A stretch of 64,000 bases of DNA, from NCBI GenBank assembly GCA_032622095.1, contig CP136063.1:85601980-85665979 (forward strand). The letters run 5' to 3'. The DNA comes from Siphonodentalium dalli (lineage: Eukaryota > Mollusca > Scaphopoda > Gadilida > Siphonodentaliidae). This document shows, in pieces, positions 54,353-64,000 of the stretch (positions within the stretch are counted from its first letter, which is position 1; each line of letters begins with the position of its first letter). Position numbers and translations under genes: made by a program. The notes below the pieces were generated by a model. That model saw only the letters and a program-made list of their open reading frames with translations. It searched no databases and was not told the DNA's origin.

Positions 54353-55083
54353 TTAAAACACCCAGATAAAAACCTTTCAACACACTAAGTCTTGTCTATG
54401 TTATTCATAATTTGCCATAACCTGCTTCTAGTAATCATTTGCTTTGCAATTCTGACTCATCCGGAACCTCAAATTGCTACATTTGTTGAAATTATTGAAG
54501 GAAAGATACATTCGCTGCATGCAGTTCAGTTGAACCAAGTCACCCACTCCTGTATGTGAAATAATCTGACTTCTTGTAAAAAAAAAAATTTAGAAATGTT
54601 TATCTTTTTTATTCAAAAAGCAATGATTTGTTATAAAATTTCTGGCAAAAAAATAACTATTGAACACAATTTCTAGTATTTATTTGTGCCAAGCTTTTGT
54701 AACTGTTGACATACAATGCAGAACTGTTCAGGTGTTTACTCATTGATTCACACAGAATTTACTCATTGATGTGGAATAAAAAATGAGTTTTGAATTGAAA
54801 ACGGGGACAACAGTAAATTAAAAATCTTGATAGGGTGCAGTGCCAGTAACTACTCTGAAGAATGTCTTACTTCTCACCAATATTAGGACAGCTTGACCTT
54901 ATCTGAACCTAGTTGTCTTGAATGAGGTCGTTGAATGAATAAGCAGATTAGAAAAATACATATATTTTGTAATTAGTCTGCGCTGGAGAGTTGCAGGTAA
55001 CTAAGTAGAATTAATGCTAACTGACAATACTGCACTCTGTCATCATTAGCGGCAATGACAGAGCAGGTCTCTAGGTCACAACG

Positions 55084-55128
55084 TAAGCTGATGGTTCACT
55101 CGTAAGTAAGCTGATGGTTCACTCGCTG
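55084..55128 (+). repeat. Two-copy 23-bp tandem repeat
   Basis: GTAAGCTGATGGTTCACTCG repeated head to tail with AAGTAA between. Confidence 0.75.
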
Positions 55129-55544
55129 CTTCTTATCACTCAAGTTAATTACTACTTAACACCCTGACAAGGGACTTCACGTTATTTCTTCTACAAGAGC
55201 TTTCTGTAGTGAATATGATATAGTGTCTCAATCCACGGGATGACAGTCCCAATTATATTCCCCAGAAACCTCGTTTGTTGACTCTCGAGTTCAGTTACAC
55301 TCAGTGACTGCGTAGAATTGACGACCTATAGTGCTGTGATCAGTGATGACATTGCCATTTAAAATTATCAGAAGACAAGTGCATTGACTTCAGGTTTGCA
55401 TGACCTCTTAGACTGATACCCTATATCCTGCTGGATGCTACATATCTAACAATGACATGGGTGAAAATCTGGAACAGGTGAAAATCTGGCACAAATTTCA
55501 AGTTTCATCTGAGTAGAAGGACATCGAACTACTGCAACTAGAAC

Positions 55545-56105
55545 GATCTTAAATTTATGGGAAATTTTTAGATCATGACATGAAACTCTACTGAGGCTAA
55601 CTCCCGTAGAGATCATATTCCACCTGTACAAAACCTTGGAAGTTTTTGAAGTTTTGACAGGGAACCTTATGAAGTTGAAAAAAATAATGCGGTGAATATA
55701 TTTCTTAGTTATTATCTGTTCCTTAATAATGTAATTCACTGTAGGTGAAGGTCCTAGCTCGAAAGTTCACGATTTAAGTGACTTTGTGAGCGATTTTGCT
55801 TTGCGTCGCTTACAATTATGGAATTTCTCCTGGGTAATTAATTCAATGTTTATTGCGATATCGGCTCAGAAAAGTCACAGAAAAGCATGCAATTTCGAGT
55901 TGGGACCTTCACCTTCAGTGAAGTACATTATTAAGGAACAGATAATAATTAAGAAATATATTCCCTGCGTTATTTTATCGACTTTATAAGGTTCCCTGTC
56001 AAAACTTCAAAAAGTTCCTAGGTTTTGTACTGGTGGAATATGATCTCTACGGGCGTTAGCAAGAGTAGAGATTCATGGCATGATCTAGGAATTTTTTAGA
56101 GCAAT
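55545..56105. repeat. Long inverted repeat Q
   Basis: Arms 55545-55776 and 55890-56105: ATTTTTAGATCATG, GTAGAGATCATATTCCACC, GGAACCTTATGAAGTTGA and CCTTAATAATGTA on the left appear inverted on the right. The loop is about 110 bases. The arms differ by 10-20 per cent, so it is older than the family A palindromes. Confidence 0.8.
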
Positions 56106-56654
56106 ATCAATGAATTTGGTCTAAAATATTCTATATCTGGTTGAGTGCAAGATCCTAGCCATGTATTCTGTGTAGATATGTGTCGAAAATCACTCCTCCT
56201 AAAACATGTATGCATTTGAAAGTTCAAATGAGCCATGTCTGTTTCATGAAAAACTCTCAAACAAACTCAAAAAGAACAATTAAGGTGTGAATAATCCATT
56301 TACTGCACCCTGTAAAATTTAGTTAGACTTATGAACTGATGGCTTCTGGTTACTGTTATGACACAATGTTTGTCACTTTACACTTCAAAACATGTCATTT
56401 GTAACTATAATGCAAAATGTACTGCATTTGTCATGCAGGCTGACACCTAATCACCCTGTAACACATGTCTTGGTGTGTCCTATTAGTAGGTATTACCTTG
56501 CAGCTGAAAATTGTGCTGTCAACTAAAGAGTGATTCCATCAGTCAAAATATTTGATATGATAGACCAATATCTTCCAAAGGTGTCACCCGGCTTGCCGAT
56601 TTTCACCTCTGTTACACGATTTAACAAAAAACAGAGCTGTGTCTGATTCAGGGA

Positions 56655-56741
56655 CCAGCCCAGAGGGTGACTATATAAGGAGACATTTTATCCCTAAAAT
56701 GTGCCATTTCTCTGTTTTTTTTTTGTCCCAGGGAGAAGTGA
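56655..56741. mobile_element. hAT-like end fragment
   Basis: CAGGGACCAGCCCAGAGGGT and CCAGGGAGAAGTG are end motifs of the element at 43261-44164. Confidence 0.5.
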
Positions 56742-56764
56742 TTTATATCTCATATACCTGTACA

Positions 56765-56876
56765 TGTAATGCCCTAAATAATCAACTCCATAACCACAGC
56801 AGACTTTTGGGTAATTTTTCAGGATTTAGTCGGAAATATGGCTTGTTGCCATTCATCGGAAAGCTCTCACCGAGTA
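56765..56876. mobile_element. Family A left half element
   Basis: GTAATGCCCTAAATAATC to GGAAAGCTCTCACCGAG. The right arm is absent. Confidence 0.8.
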
Positions 56877-56980
56877 TTCTAAATGGAGTCATTCATATAC
56901 TGGAATTGGAGTTTATATGCTAATTTGTCCCACTATATTTCCGGCATTTATTTGTGAAACTTATGACCATCATGATCATG

Positions 56981-57237
56981 ACTTTCATGACTGGAGCTTC
57001 CTGAAATTATGTAAAAACCCTGTGCCAATGCATTCTCTTATATATGCAAGTCTCCCATAGGGAGTCTCGCATATATAAGAGAATCCATTGGCCTAACAAT
57101 ATTTACCAGGACCTTGTATTAAGCCAATGCATTCTCTAATATATGCGAGGCTCCCTATTGTTGACTGACATATATGAGATAATGCACTGGCACAGGATCT
57201 TTATTGCTGCACCACTGCAGCTCCCAACATGAAAGGG
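56981..57237. mobile_element. Family C element
   Basis: CTTTCATGACTGGAGCTTCC left, two hairpins, CCCAACATGAAAGGG right followed by TTAA. Confidence 0.8.
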
Positions 57238-57241
57238 TTAA

Positions 57242-58680
57242 GAGCTTTGAAATGCATGAGAGGATAGCGACCCCTGATAGAGCTTTATGAAAGGCATACA
57301 AGGTTCAAGATGTCCAAAGGCAACATATATTACATTTTTATGATGTCCTTTATATATTATAAATTGTGCTTTGATATTGTGTCAGTTTGTGTTACTGAAC
57401 GTAATAGGTAAACATTCTCTGTTGAGTTGGATATTAGGGGTTGGCAATATATGCTCGAATATCTGGTGAAAAACAGGGTATGTTTATCTCCGTTGTAATT
57501 CAATTCACCAAAACACTTACAGTTGCGCTGGATAACTACTCTTGTCTGCCCGATGGCATATTTGATGCACCTTGTCAATCGCAATATGGTCCCTTAAACT
57601 TTTTTCACTTAGCAGCGGTCGGTCGATGCTGCGAACTGAAAACTAAAGTTGGCAGTTCTCTATCAGAATGCATGATTTAGTGAGATATATTCAATTTGAA
57701 TTACACTACATTATGTTAAACACTATACATGACATATAACATAATTTATAAATGCCAAATTTCTCTCTCCCTTTTCGGTATTAAAAATTGATCTATGTCA
57801 GTAACTATGTTTATGTACATGTTTCTTGACAACTTTATTATCACACTGTCCAATTGGCTCAAAGCCCGTCAGTGAAAGCCAAGGTCTATCAGTGTCCCAC
57901 AGTGTTTGAGATACATTTTGCTGACAGGATTTCCACAAAATTTATAATAGTTATTGCCAAGAATTGCATGAAACGCACCAGAATGCCGATATTTACCTAA
58001 CCCCTTGGAGTCGTTACACCCAATTTTTCTGCTTTAAGCACAAATCACATTGATCCCAGTTGAACTGGACATCATCAGTTGATGGTTTATATAAACTGTT
58101 ACATTATTATTTTATTTCAACAATAATCAGTCAATTCGTGATTGTGATTCCTCGTAATAGACAAAAAACACTTATAGGGCTCCGTCTACACTGATGTTTG
58201 TTAAATTCAGCATTGAGCTCAATCTAAACAAAAACAATTTAATTTTTTTTTAAATTAATTGTTTTAAAATCAAAATGTTTAAACTATCAAAGTGTGTGTG
58301 TGAAATCTGCAAGCAGACCAGACAGTGTGATTATTTATACTCCAAGAAGCTATATAAAACCCTAAGGATCCACGATGGTATCTTTACTGATATACTTCAC
58401 CCTTTATTAGGGTCACACCTCCTGCTTACCATAAATATTCTCATATCAGCTACCATCATAAATTTATAACGACCCTCTCATCCCTATGTTAAGTAGCTGT
58501 GAATGGCCTCCCTGAGCCCTATGAAGGGGCGTGTCACCCTGATCAAGTGTTTACAATGACATTCCGAGGGATTCGTCCTAACCAAGGTGGCTCTGCATCT
58601 CGTTTGTATTAACCTAATATCTAAACAAATATGTGACAACCCTGTGCTCGGAACATTGGCAAATCTCTTCACAGCCTCTT
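57242..58680. other. Stretch with no supported gene
   Basis: Open frames at 57441-57680 and 58275-58469 lack recognisable domains and phase-compatible splice sites. The second shows one C-x2-C pair (CEIC) but no zinc-finger partner. Confidence 0.45.
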
Positions 58681-58684
58681 TTAA

Positions 58685-59115
58685 CCCTTTGAGTGCCACG
58701 GGCCGATCTCATCGGCCCTAATTTACGGTGTGTAAAATCGGCCCTAAAATTTTTTTTTTGGGTTGAATTTTTTTGGGTATGCTTAAGCATGCTATAGCGA
58801 ATTTAAAAACAAACTGGATAACACCTTAGGGGCATGTTATAACTCAAAGCTATCACCAAGTATTCATAGTAATACTTTTGATGCCCATAAAAAACATAAG
58901 ATTCCCTGGCACTAAACCTACTAAATAAGTCTGTTAAAGAATATAAGAAAAAATTATTAAAATTGTAAAAAATAATAACAAAAGATAAAAAATTGTTAGG
59001 CCAATGCATTCTCTTATATATGCGAGGCGACCTATGGTCGACTCGCATATATAAGAGAATGCATTGGCACAGGGTATATGGGTTGATACAAAAATCGGAC
59101 CTGGCACTCAAAGGG
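58685..59115. mobile_element. Chimeric TTAA element with D-type ends and C-type core
   Basis: TTAA at 58681 and 59116. CCCTTTGAGTGCCACGGGCC left and ATCGGACCTGGCACTCAAAG right (family D-like). Inside lies a single CCAATGCATTCTCTTATATA hairpin plus ACAGGGT, identical in type to family C/E cores, and an inverted GGCCGATCTCATCGGCC. Confidence 0.84.
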
Positions 59116-59180
59116 TTAAATATAGCCATACTGATACATGTTTATAGATACAAAAATAGATTTTTTAAGGATACCATGTA

Positions 59181-59302
59181 CAGTAATGCCCTAAATAATC
59201 GACTCCTTAACCACAGCAGAATTACGGGTAACTTTTCAGGATTTAATTGGAAATATGGCTTGTTGCTTGTGGTTAAGGAGTCGATTATTTATGGCATTAC
59301 TG
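59181..59302. mobile_element. Family A element, internally deleted, copy 21
   Basis: TA-flanked. The left arm is intact to GGCTTGTTGC and the right arm keeps only its outer 33 bases. Confidence 0.83.
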
Positions 59303-59396
59303 TATATACTGGTTACATGTGATTACAGTAGGAATCCCTGAACCTACTCAAATGGGGGGGGGGGGGGGTTATGATATTGATATAACTCCTCAGAAA

Positions 59397-59980
59397 CAGG
59401 GTCCACGCCGGACTGAAATTTACTTTTGCCAAATGAAAATCTTTTTTGCCAAATTTGTTTAGTATTTGCTAAATGCTATCCCTGTTAGAATCATTTTCTG
59501 CAACCTTAAATCTTATATTTTCGACACTCATGATTTGAGGTTACTTTTGATATCGATAGGAAAGCAGTTAGTTAATAATTATACTCGCATCTCTATTGTG
59601 GTTTATCATACAACAATAAACCAATCACCTAACAATAAAATGGTAGAAGTGTTGCTTTATCAGAAGGGCACATCACAAGAGGATATAGTAATGTAAACAC
59701 TACCACACTAAATACGAGTATCCTTCCAACCATCAGTACTAATGCTATGAGGTTAACTGCATCTCAATAAAGGTTTAACTTTTCCTAAACCTTATAAAAC
59801 ACCACTAATATAATTATATTGTGAGAGTTTCCTGAAATGAATGGTATTGATTGACCGATATTTTTCAACTTTCTTGAGGAATTAAAAAGTGACTTAAGTA
59901 ATTGCCAAATGAAAATATTTTTTGCCAAATGTGAATTATTTTGCCATTGGCAAATTTGACAAGTGGCAGTGCGAACCCTG
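59397..59980. mobile_element. hAT-like non-autonomous element with perfect 8-bp duplication
   Basis: CTCAGAAA is present immediately before (59389-59396) and after (59981-59988). Ends CAGGGTCCACGCC and GCGAACCCTG. TTTTTTGCCAAAT repeats lie in both subterminal regions. 584 bases, no transposase ORF. Confidence 0.82.
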
Positions 59981-60517
59981 CTCAGAAACTTTTCAGTAGC
60001 CTCTTGTTAGCCATGCTAAATACAATAACAGCTTTTAAGCTTTGACACTATTTCCTGTATCTTTGTGTTAACTTATATCATAGGTGGACCCTGCTTGAGA
60101 CGATTGTCATATGATGAACTTGGCAGCTTATTTAATAACATCCTCTAATATAACAGTGCTACTACATTTTAAATACAGAAATAGCCTTTCAACAAAATTC
60201 TCTATCTTCATGGTTACAGAACCCATGAACCATTGGCGGGGGGGGGGGGGGGGGGAGGGGTATGGACTCAAACATTTGGCAATTTATTTCGCAGCCTGCT
60301 GGAGGGGAGGCTATGATGTGGGATAAACCATATAGACTAATGTAAATACAAGTATCGAATTGATTTTTTCCATGCAAATGTTTAGACAATTGAAGCATGA
60401 TTCTGTTGTCGGTAGCAGTAGAAACCTATTCAGATAATCGTTCTGGAGTGCCGATAACTTCCACCGGATGGAACCAATTGATCACAATGTTTTGTTGTAG
60501 GATGGCTCACTTAATAA

Positions 60518-61048
60518 CCCTTTCATGACTGGAGCTTCCTCAATTTTTGCGAAAACCCTGTGCCAATGCATTCTCTTATATATGTGAGTCGCCCATAGGG
60601 CACCTTGCATATATAACAGTCCTTCCCACGAGGAAAACACAGCAAGAATGCTTATCTGCTCTTGCAATTCAGAAGACGGGTGTAATTGCGCCTGTTATAT
60701 AATCGTAAGTTGGGTTTTTCTCAAACAAAATGTCATTGTAGGATAAACCTATACCGGTATGTACAGTTACACTTTCACATGTCCATAAAAAACTGAGATG
60801 GGAAAGGTTCTAAATATACCTTCAAATAGTTCAATATTGAATCAATGATTGCAGTGACTATGAACATTTTGACAACAGGGACGAGTGCGAATTTTATCAC
60901 CCGTAAATTAAACATTTTGAGTGTATACGGGTGCGAGAGCAATCGCTCTCATCTCATGGGAAGGACTGATAAAAGAGAATGCATTGGCCTAACAATATTT
61001 ACCCTGATATTGTAAGCCAGTACATTCTCTTATATATGCGAGGTGCCC
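60518..61048. mobile_element. Family C element split by insertion
   Basis: CCCTTTCATGACTGGAGCTT left end and first hairpin to GCATATATAA, then a 352-base insertion, then AGAGAATGCATTGGCCTAAC and part of the second hairpin. The right end is lost into a family-B fragment. Confidence 0.78.
60617..60968. mobile_element. Element F nested in family C
   Basis: Inverted ends CAGTCCTTCCCACGAG and CTCATGGGAAGGACTG. Flanks ATATAA and ATAAAA suggest a 6-base duplication with one change. GC-richer than the host element, no ORF. Single copy in the window. Confidence 0.75.
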
Positions 61049-61056
61049 TTTGTCAC

Positions 61057-61228
61057 TTTATAACTAAAACAATGCTAATTTGAGACTATAGATACTTCCC
61101 AGAAGATGAGCCTAAACAGAATGAGGTCCCCAGAGGGTGAATATAGTGATGCTACCCCGCTGTGCGTCACTGAATTAACCCTCTGGGGACCTCATTCTGC
61201 AAATGACAGACACACAATTTCAAGGCTT
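61057..61228. mobile_element. Family B right half (type 2)
   Basis: ACTAAAACAATGCTAATTTG, CTTCCCAGAAGATGA, hairpin, CAGACACACAATTTCAAGGC. Confidence 0.75.
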
Positions 61229-61576
61229 GGCTTGCATGACTAGTTAAAACAAATGTCTAGGCCACCCACAAACTATACAAATAATGCATAGCTAATCTCT
61301 CATTGTTCGCCTATACATAACGTTTGACCTGCTGCCCTAAACATTTCTTTTTGTCTTTGCTCTGAGCTTCTTTTGTTTATTTTTTGTCCCTGGTTATATG
61401 TGGTGAAAGTCTTAAATGTCATGTATTTGGAAGAGGACAAACTTTTTTAACTTGTAATGATAATATAGTACATGTATAGCTTTTGTACAAAAACAGAAAT
61501 TTCATTATGTATGAAAGTACTAGAAATGCTTTGGAATAATTACCTTTTTATATTTTCCCATTTTTTTTACGTTTTA

Positions 61577-61675
61577 CTATAGAAATTTGATAATAAAAAA
61601 ACTTTCCAGAGAAGATGAGGCCTAAGCAGAATGAGGTCCCCAGAGGGTGAATTTAGTGATGCTAGCCCACTATGC
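61577..61675. mobile_element. Family B fragment (type 1)
   Basis: ATAGAAATTTGATAATAAA, AAACTTTCCAGAGAAGATGA and the first half of the right hairpin, cut at AGCCCACTATGC. Confidence 0.72.
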
Positions 61676-61997
61676 TGAAAAATTAATATTGATTTCCATA
61701 TCACAACTAAAGAGGAAGTAAAGACGCCATCATGAATTTTTTTTAAATGTATCTTTTTATGTAGTCAAAAATGTTGAACCACCCTTGTCACCCATGTTGA
61801 TCTCATATTCAACACTAAATAACCAAATAAAATTGAATATCATAATTATATTCTAATTAACATAATAATAAAGTTCCGGCATTGACATTGTTATCATTGC
61901 GCTAAGCTCTTACGTCACTGAGCATGCCTATAGTACACATGTGTCTTACTAAAAATATGAAGCAGGTGGCTAATTATGTGATAAATGCAAATATCTA

Positions 61998-62210
61998 CAG
62001 TAATGCTCTAATTAATCGACCTCTTAACCACAGCATAATTATGGGTAACTTTTCAGGATTTAGTCGGAAATATGGCTTGTTGCCATTCATCGGAAAGCTC
62101 TCGGGGAGAGCTTTCCGATGAATGGCAACAAGCCATATTTCCGACTAAATCCTGAAAAGTTACCCATAATTCTGCTGTGGTTAAGAGATCGATTAATTAG
62201 AGCATTACTG
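61998..62210. mobile_element. Family A palindromic element, copy 22
   Basis: Full, TA-flanked. Variant GCTCTAATTAATCGA on the left arm and its inverse TCGATTAATTAGAGC on the right; centre CTCGGGGAGAGC. Confidence 0.88.
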
Positions 62211-62981
62211 TAATTTATAAGGAAAATGAAAACTTCTATTTCCCCTCAGAGAGCATGAAGACCTAACAGTCACATGAATTGAGTTGCATGTATGACCCCA
62301 GTCGATCGAAATAGTGACCGTATTGCCTCATCATTATTTTGCCTTGAGGCAACGTCACCTTTTCCACTCGATTGAAAACCCATCAAAGTGATTGATCAAG
62401 GCACTATTTGACCTCAGTCAGGTCAGCAGGTGTATACAAAACCGATGGCGTAACATCCAAACCAGTTGACTCCAAGGAAGCTACTTAACCAATAGAATCC
62501 AGTTTATGCATAAAGAAATCGCATTGTCCTCCTATTTACTAATTAGCTGAGTTGAGCACACCAGACATCAAAGGTTCAGTAATTAGCCATTGATTGGCAG
62601 GGTGTGAACCTATTTGCCTTCAACATCCCACACCACTATTCTACTAGGTGCATGTAATAGTGGACTGAGGGCGTCTCAATCTCAGGCTCTTTTCATCATC
62701 ACAGCCAAGCTTTGTCTTTCAACACAAACTCGTCCTCTGACTTTTAAATCCTTCTCAGCTAATCTTTGACGATGAGAGCTTTGAACCTGTTGCCTGCCCT
62801 TCCCTGGTCACTTTCGTAATACAACTGTTGATCAGCTGTTAAATGATGTACTTATCAAACAAATGATTTGTTTTGGTACAGTACCTATCACTTGAGCTAC
62901 AAATGTACGTTTTAACCTAGTGTTGTTTTGCTGCTTAAGAATCATAACATTTATTTAACGCTGACAAACAATAACGATTAA
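62211..62981. other. Stretch with no recognised gene
   Basis: Less AT-rich than average but with no open frame and no splice-bounded exon that I can support. Confidence 0.45.
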
Positions 62982-63108
62982 CCCTTTCAGTGCCAAGTCC
63001 GATTTGAGCTCTTTCCATCAATGTATCACATTATTATAAACAATAAATTTGAAAAAATGATCAAGGAAATATGGGTTGATACAAAAATCGGACTTGGCAC
63101 TGAAAGGG
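62982..63108. mobile_element. Family D TTAA element, left arm deleted
   Basis: TTAA both sides. CCCTTTCAGTGCCAAGTCCG joined to GAGCTCTTTCCATCAATG and a complete right arm. Confidence 0.87.
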
Positions 63109-63158
63109 TTAAGGTTCAGCTGATTCAGCAGATTGGTTAATGTTGACCACTTGGTGTC

Positions 63159-63275
63159 AAGCCTGAGTTTAGTGTGCCTGTCATTAGCAGAATGGGGTCC
63201 CCAGAGAGCTTTCCGATGAATGAAGCCATATTTCTGACTAAAACCTGAAAAATTAAAATTAAATTTAGGGCTTTG
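63159..63275. mobile_element. Family B end fused to family A arm
   Basis: CAAGCCTGAGTTTAGTGTGC..GGGGTCCCCAGAG joins AGAGCTTTCCGATGAATG of family A at a shared AGAG. The remaining A arm is degenerate. Confidence 0.75.
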
Positions 63276-63283
63276 CTGTATTT

Positions 63284-63642
63284 AATCCTGGCTATACTAA
63301 ATACTCATTGACAAGTAGTTCTGTTAGGAAATGTTCAGTTAATAAGTTCAACAAATGTTTGCTGAAATTATTATTCTATAAAACATATTCTTCCGGTTTA
63401 ATTTAACCAACACCTCTGATCGCTTTTCCAAGACTTAAAATTGTGATTAACATAGACAATGGAAAATGGATGGAATTATTATGCCATATATTATACCATC
63501 TGCTCTCTGCATATAGTCATAACCAAAACCAAAACCCGTTTTTTTTTTTACAAAAAACATTCCGAAACCAAAACCGAAATGAAATTTCAAAACCGCACAT
63601 CGCTATGACTGATGGGAGAATCTATTTAGTAAAGTATTAAAG
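63284..63642. mobile_element. Family G element, copy 9, with insertion
   Basis: CTATACTAAATACTCATTG and AATAAGTTCAACAAATG at the left, GGGAGAATCTATTTAGTAAA..AAAGGG then TTAA at the right. About 220 unrelated bases lie between. Confidence 0.62.
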
Positions 63643-63951
63643 GGTTAATCACCTTGAAAAATTAACCCTCTGGGCAGTCTTTTCCCCACCAGTAAACTAA
63701 TAACCTTGTGATCTGACCTTGTAGTTGAAATGACGATAAACCGCAGTTCCAAACTGCTAATCTAGTACATACAATCATTCTCATTCATACGTTTTGTTCA
63801 CATTTCTTGCACACACTTTAGCTCATGTCTAATTATCAATGTTCTATGGTCCTATAAAGCCTTGTCAATTGAATCAATTAAGCGCAATCGTTATTTGGTT
63901 TTAGTCGCCTATATTTCCATAGACAAAATATTGTTGACACCTGAATGTTAA

Positions 63952-64000
63952 CCCATTCTATACTAAATTGATTCTCCCAATCAGTCATAAAGGTATACAT
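63952..64000 (+). mobile_element. Family G element running off the window
   Basis: TTAA then CCCATTCTATACTAAATTG and TCATAAAGGTATACAT, the left end of another copy. Confidence 0.7.

Noticed and set aside
58275-58469. Small Cys-rich frame (CVCEICKQTRQC)
   Set aside because: One C-x2-C pair without a second zinc half-site, no splice context, AT-rich composition.
1-64000. tRNA or rRNA genes, bacterial operons or ribosome binding sites
   Set aside because: None seen; only the tRNA-like head of the SINE at 8931, which is too degenerate to be a functional tRNA gene.

Overview
The window looks like one stretch of a repeat-rich, AT-rich invertebrate genome, most likely a mollusc. It is intron-dominated, has no bacterial-style gene packing, and carries a tRNA-derived SINE ending in a 'GACGTTAAACCCC + AATAAATAAAT' tail of a type I associate with molluscs. 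It also holds pearl/Helitron-like arrays with tetranucleotide microsatellites and tandem cores, and very many short terminal-inverted-repeat elements. The species call is inference from repeats only.

The only host gene I can support is a partial gene on the + strand. Nine short exons at 5921-6108, 10271-10386, 14742-14913, 16523-16577, 21678-21716, 28789-28881, 32047-32155, 42653-42776 and 47426-47499 have GT/AG boundaries and chain without a phase conflict. The last two encode a C1 (phorbol-ester/DAG-type) zinc finger. The two before them encode an acidic stretch ending KLSLMDFLK and a basic stretch with RLSVFSRL. This order resembles the region N-terminal to the DH-PH module in Dbl-family RhoGEFs of the AKAP13/ARHGEF28/ARHGEF2/ARHGEF18 group. 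The 5' exons and the catalytic DH and PH exons are not in the window. The last 16.5 kb (47500-64000) would be intron if the gene continues.

Everything else is intronic or intergenic sequence built from repeats. Family A is a near-perfect palindromic element with TA flanks and CAGTAATGCCC termini, in about 23 copies or fragments. Families C, D, E and G are TTAA-flanked elements whose termini all begin CCCTTT (piggyBac-like signature). Several share one 'CCAATGCATTCTCTTATATATG' hairpin core (written here in two overlapping pieces in the entries). Family B is a 350-680 bp element with a hairpin at each end. There are also two hAT-like elements with 8-bp target duplications, a 1.2-kb DNA transposon with a BED-like zinc-finger ORF (30136-31330), a SINE (8931-9235), a Helitron-like element with tandem 122-bp cores and a hairpin-CTAG end (41030-41575), and long solitary palindromes (49381-49687, 55545-56105).

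The most notable structures sit around the exons. A 206-bp higher-order repeat (9795-10270) duplicated the 3' splice site and the start of exon 2, giving seven decoy acceptors, two of them with decayed exon copies carrying an in-frame stop. A 41-bp minisatellite runs into the acceptor of the C1 exon at 47426. A tandemly duplicated intron segment carries two different TTAA elements at the equivalent TTAA site in each copy (27967-28683). An intronic cluster of three perfect GGTCACGTGACC palindromes with adjacent AAGATGGCCAC motifs lies at 29411-29999.
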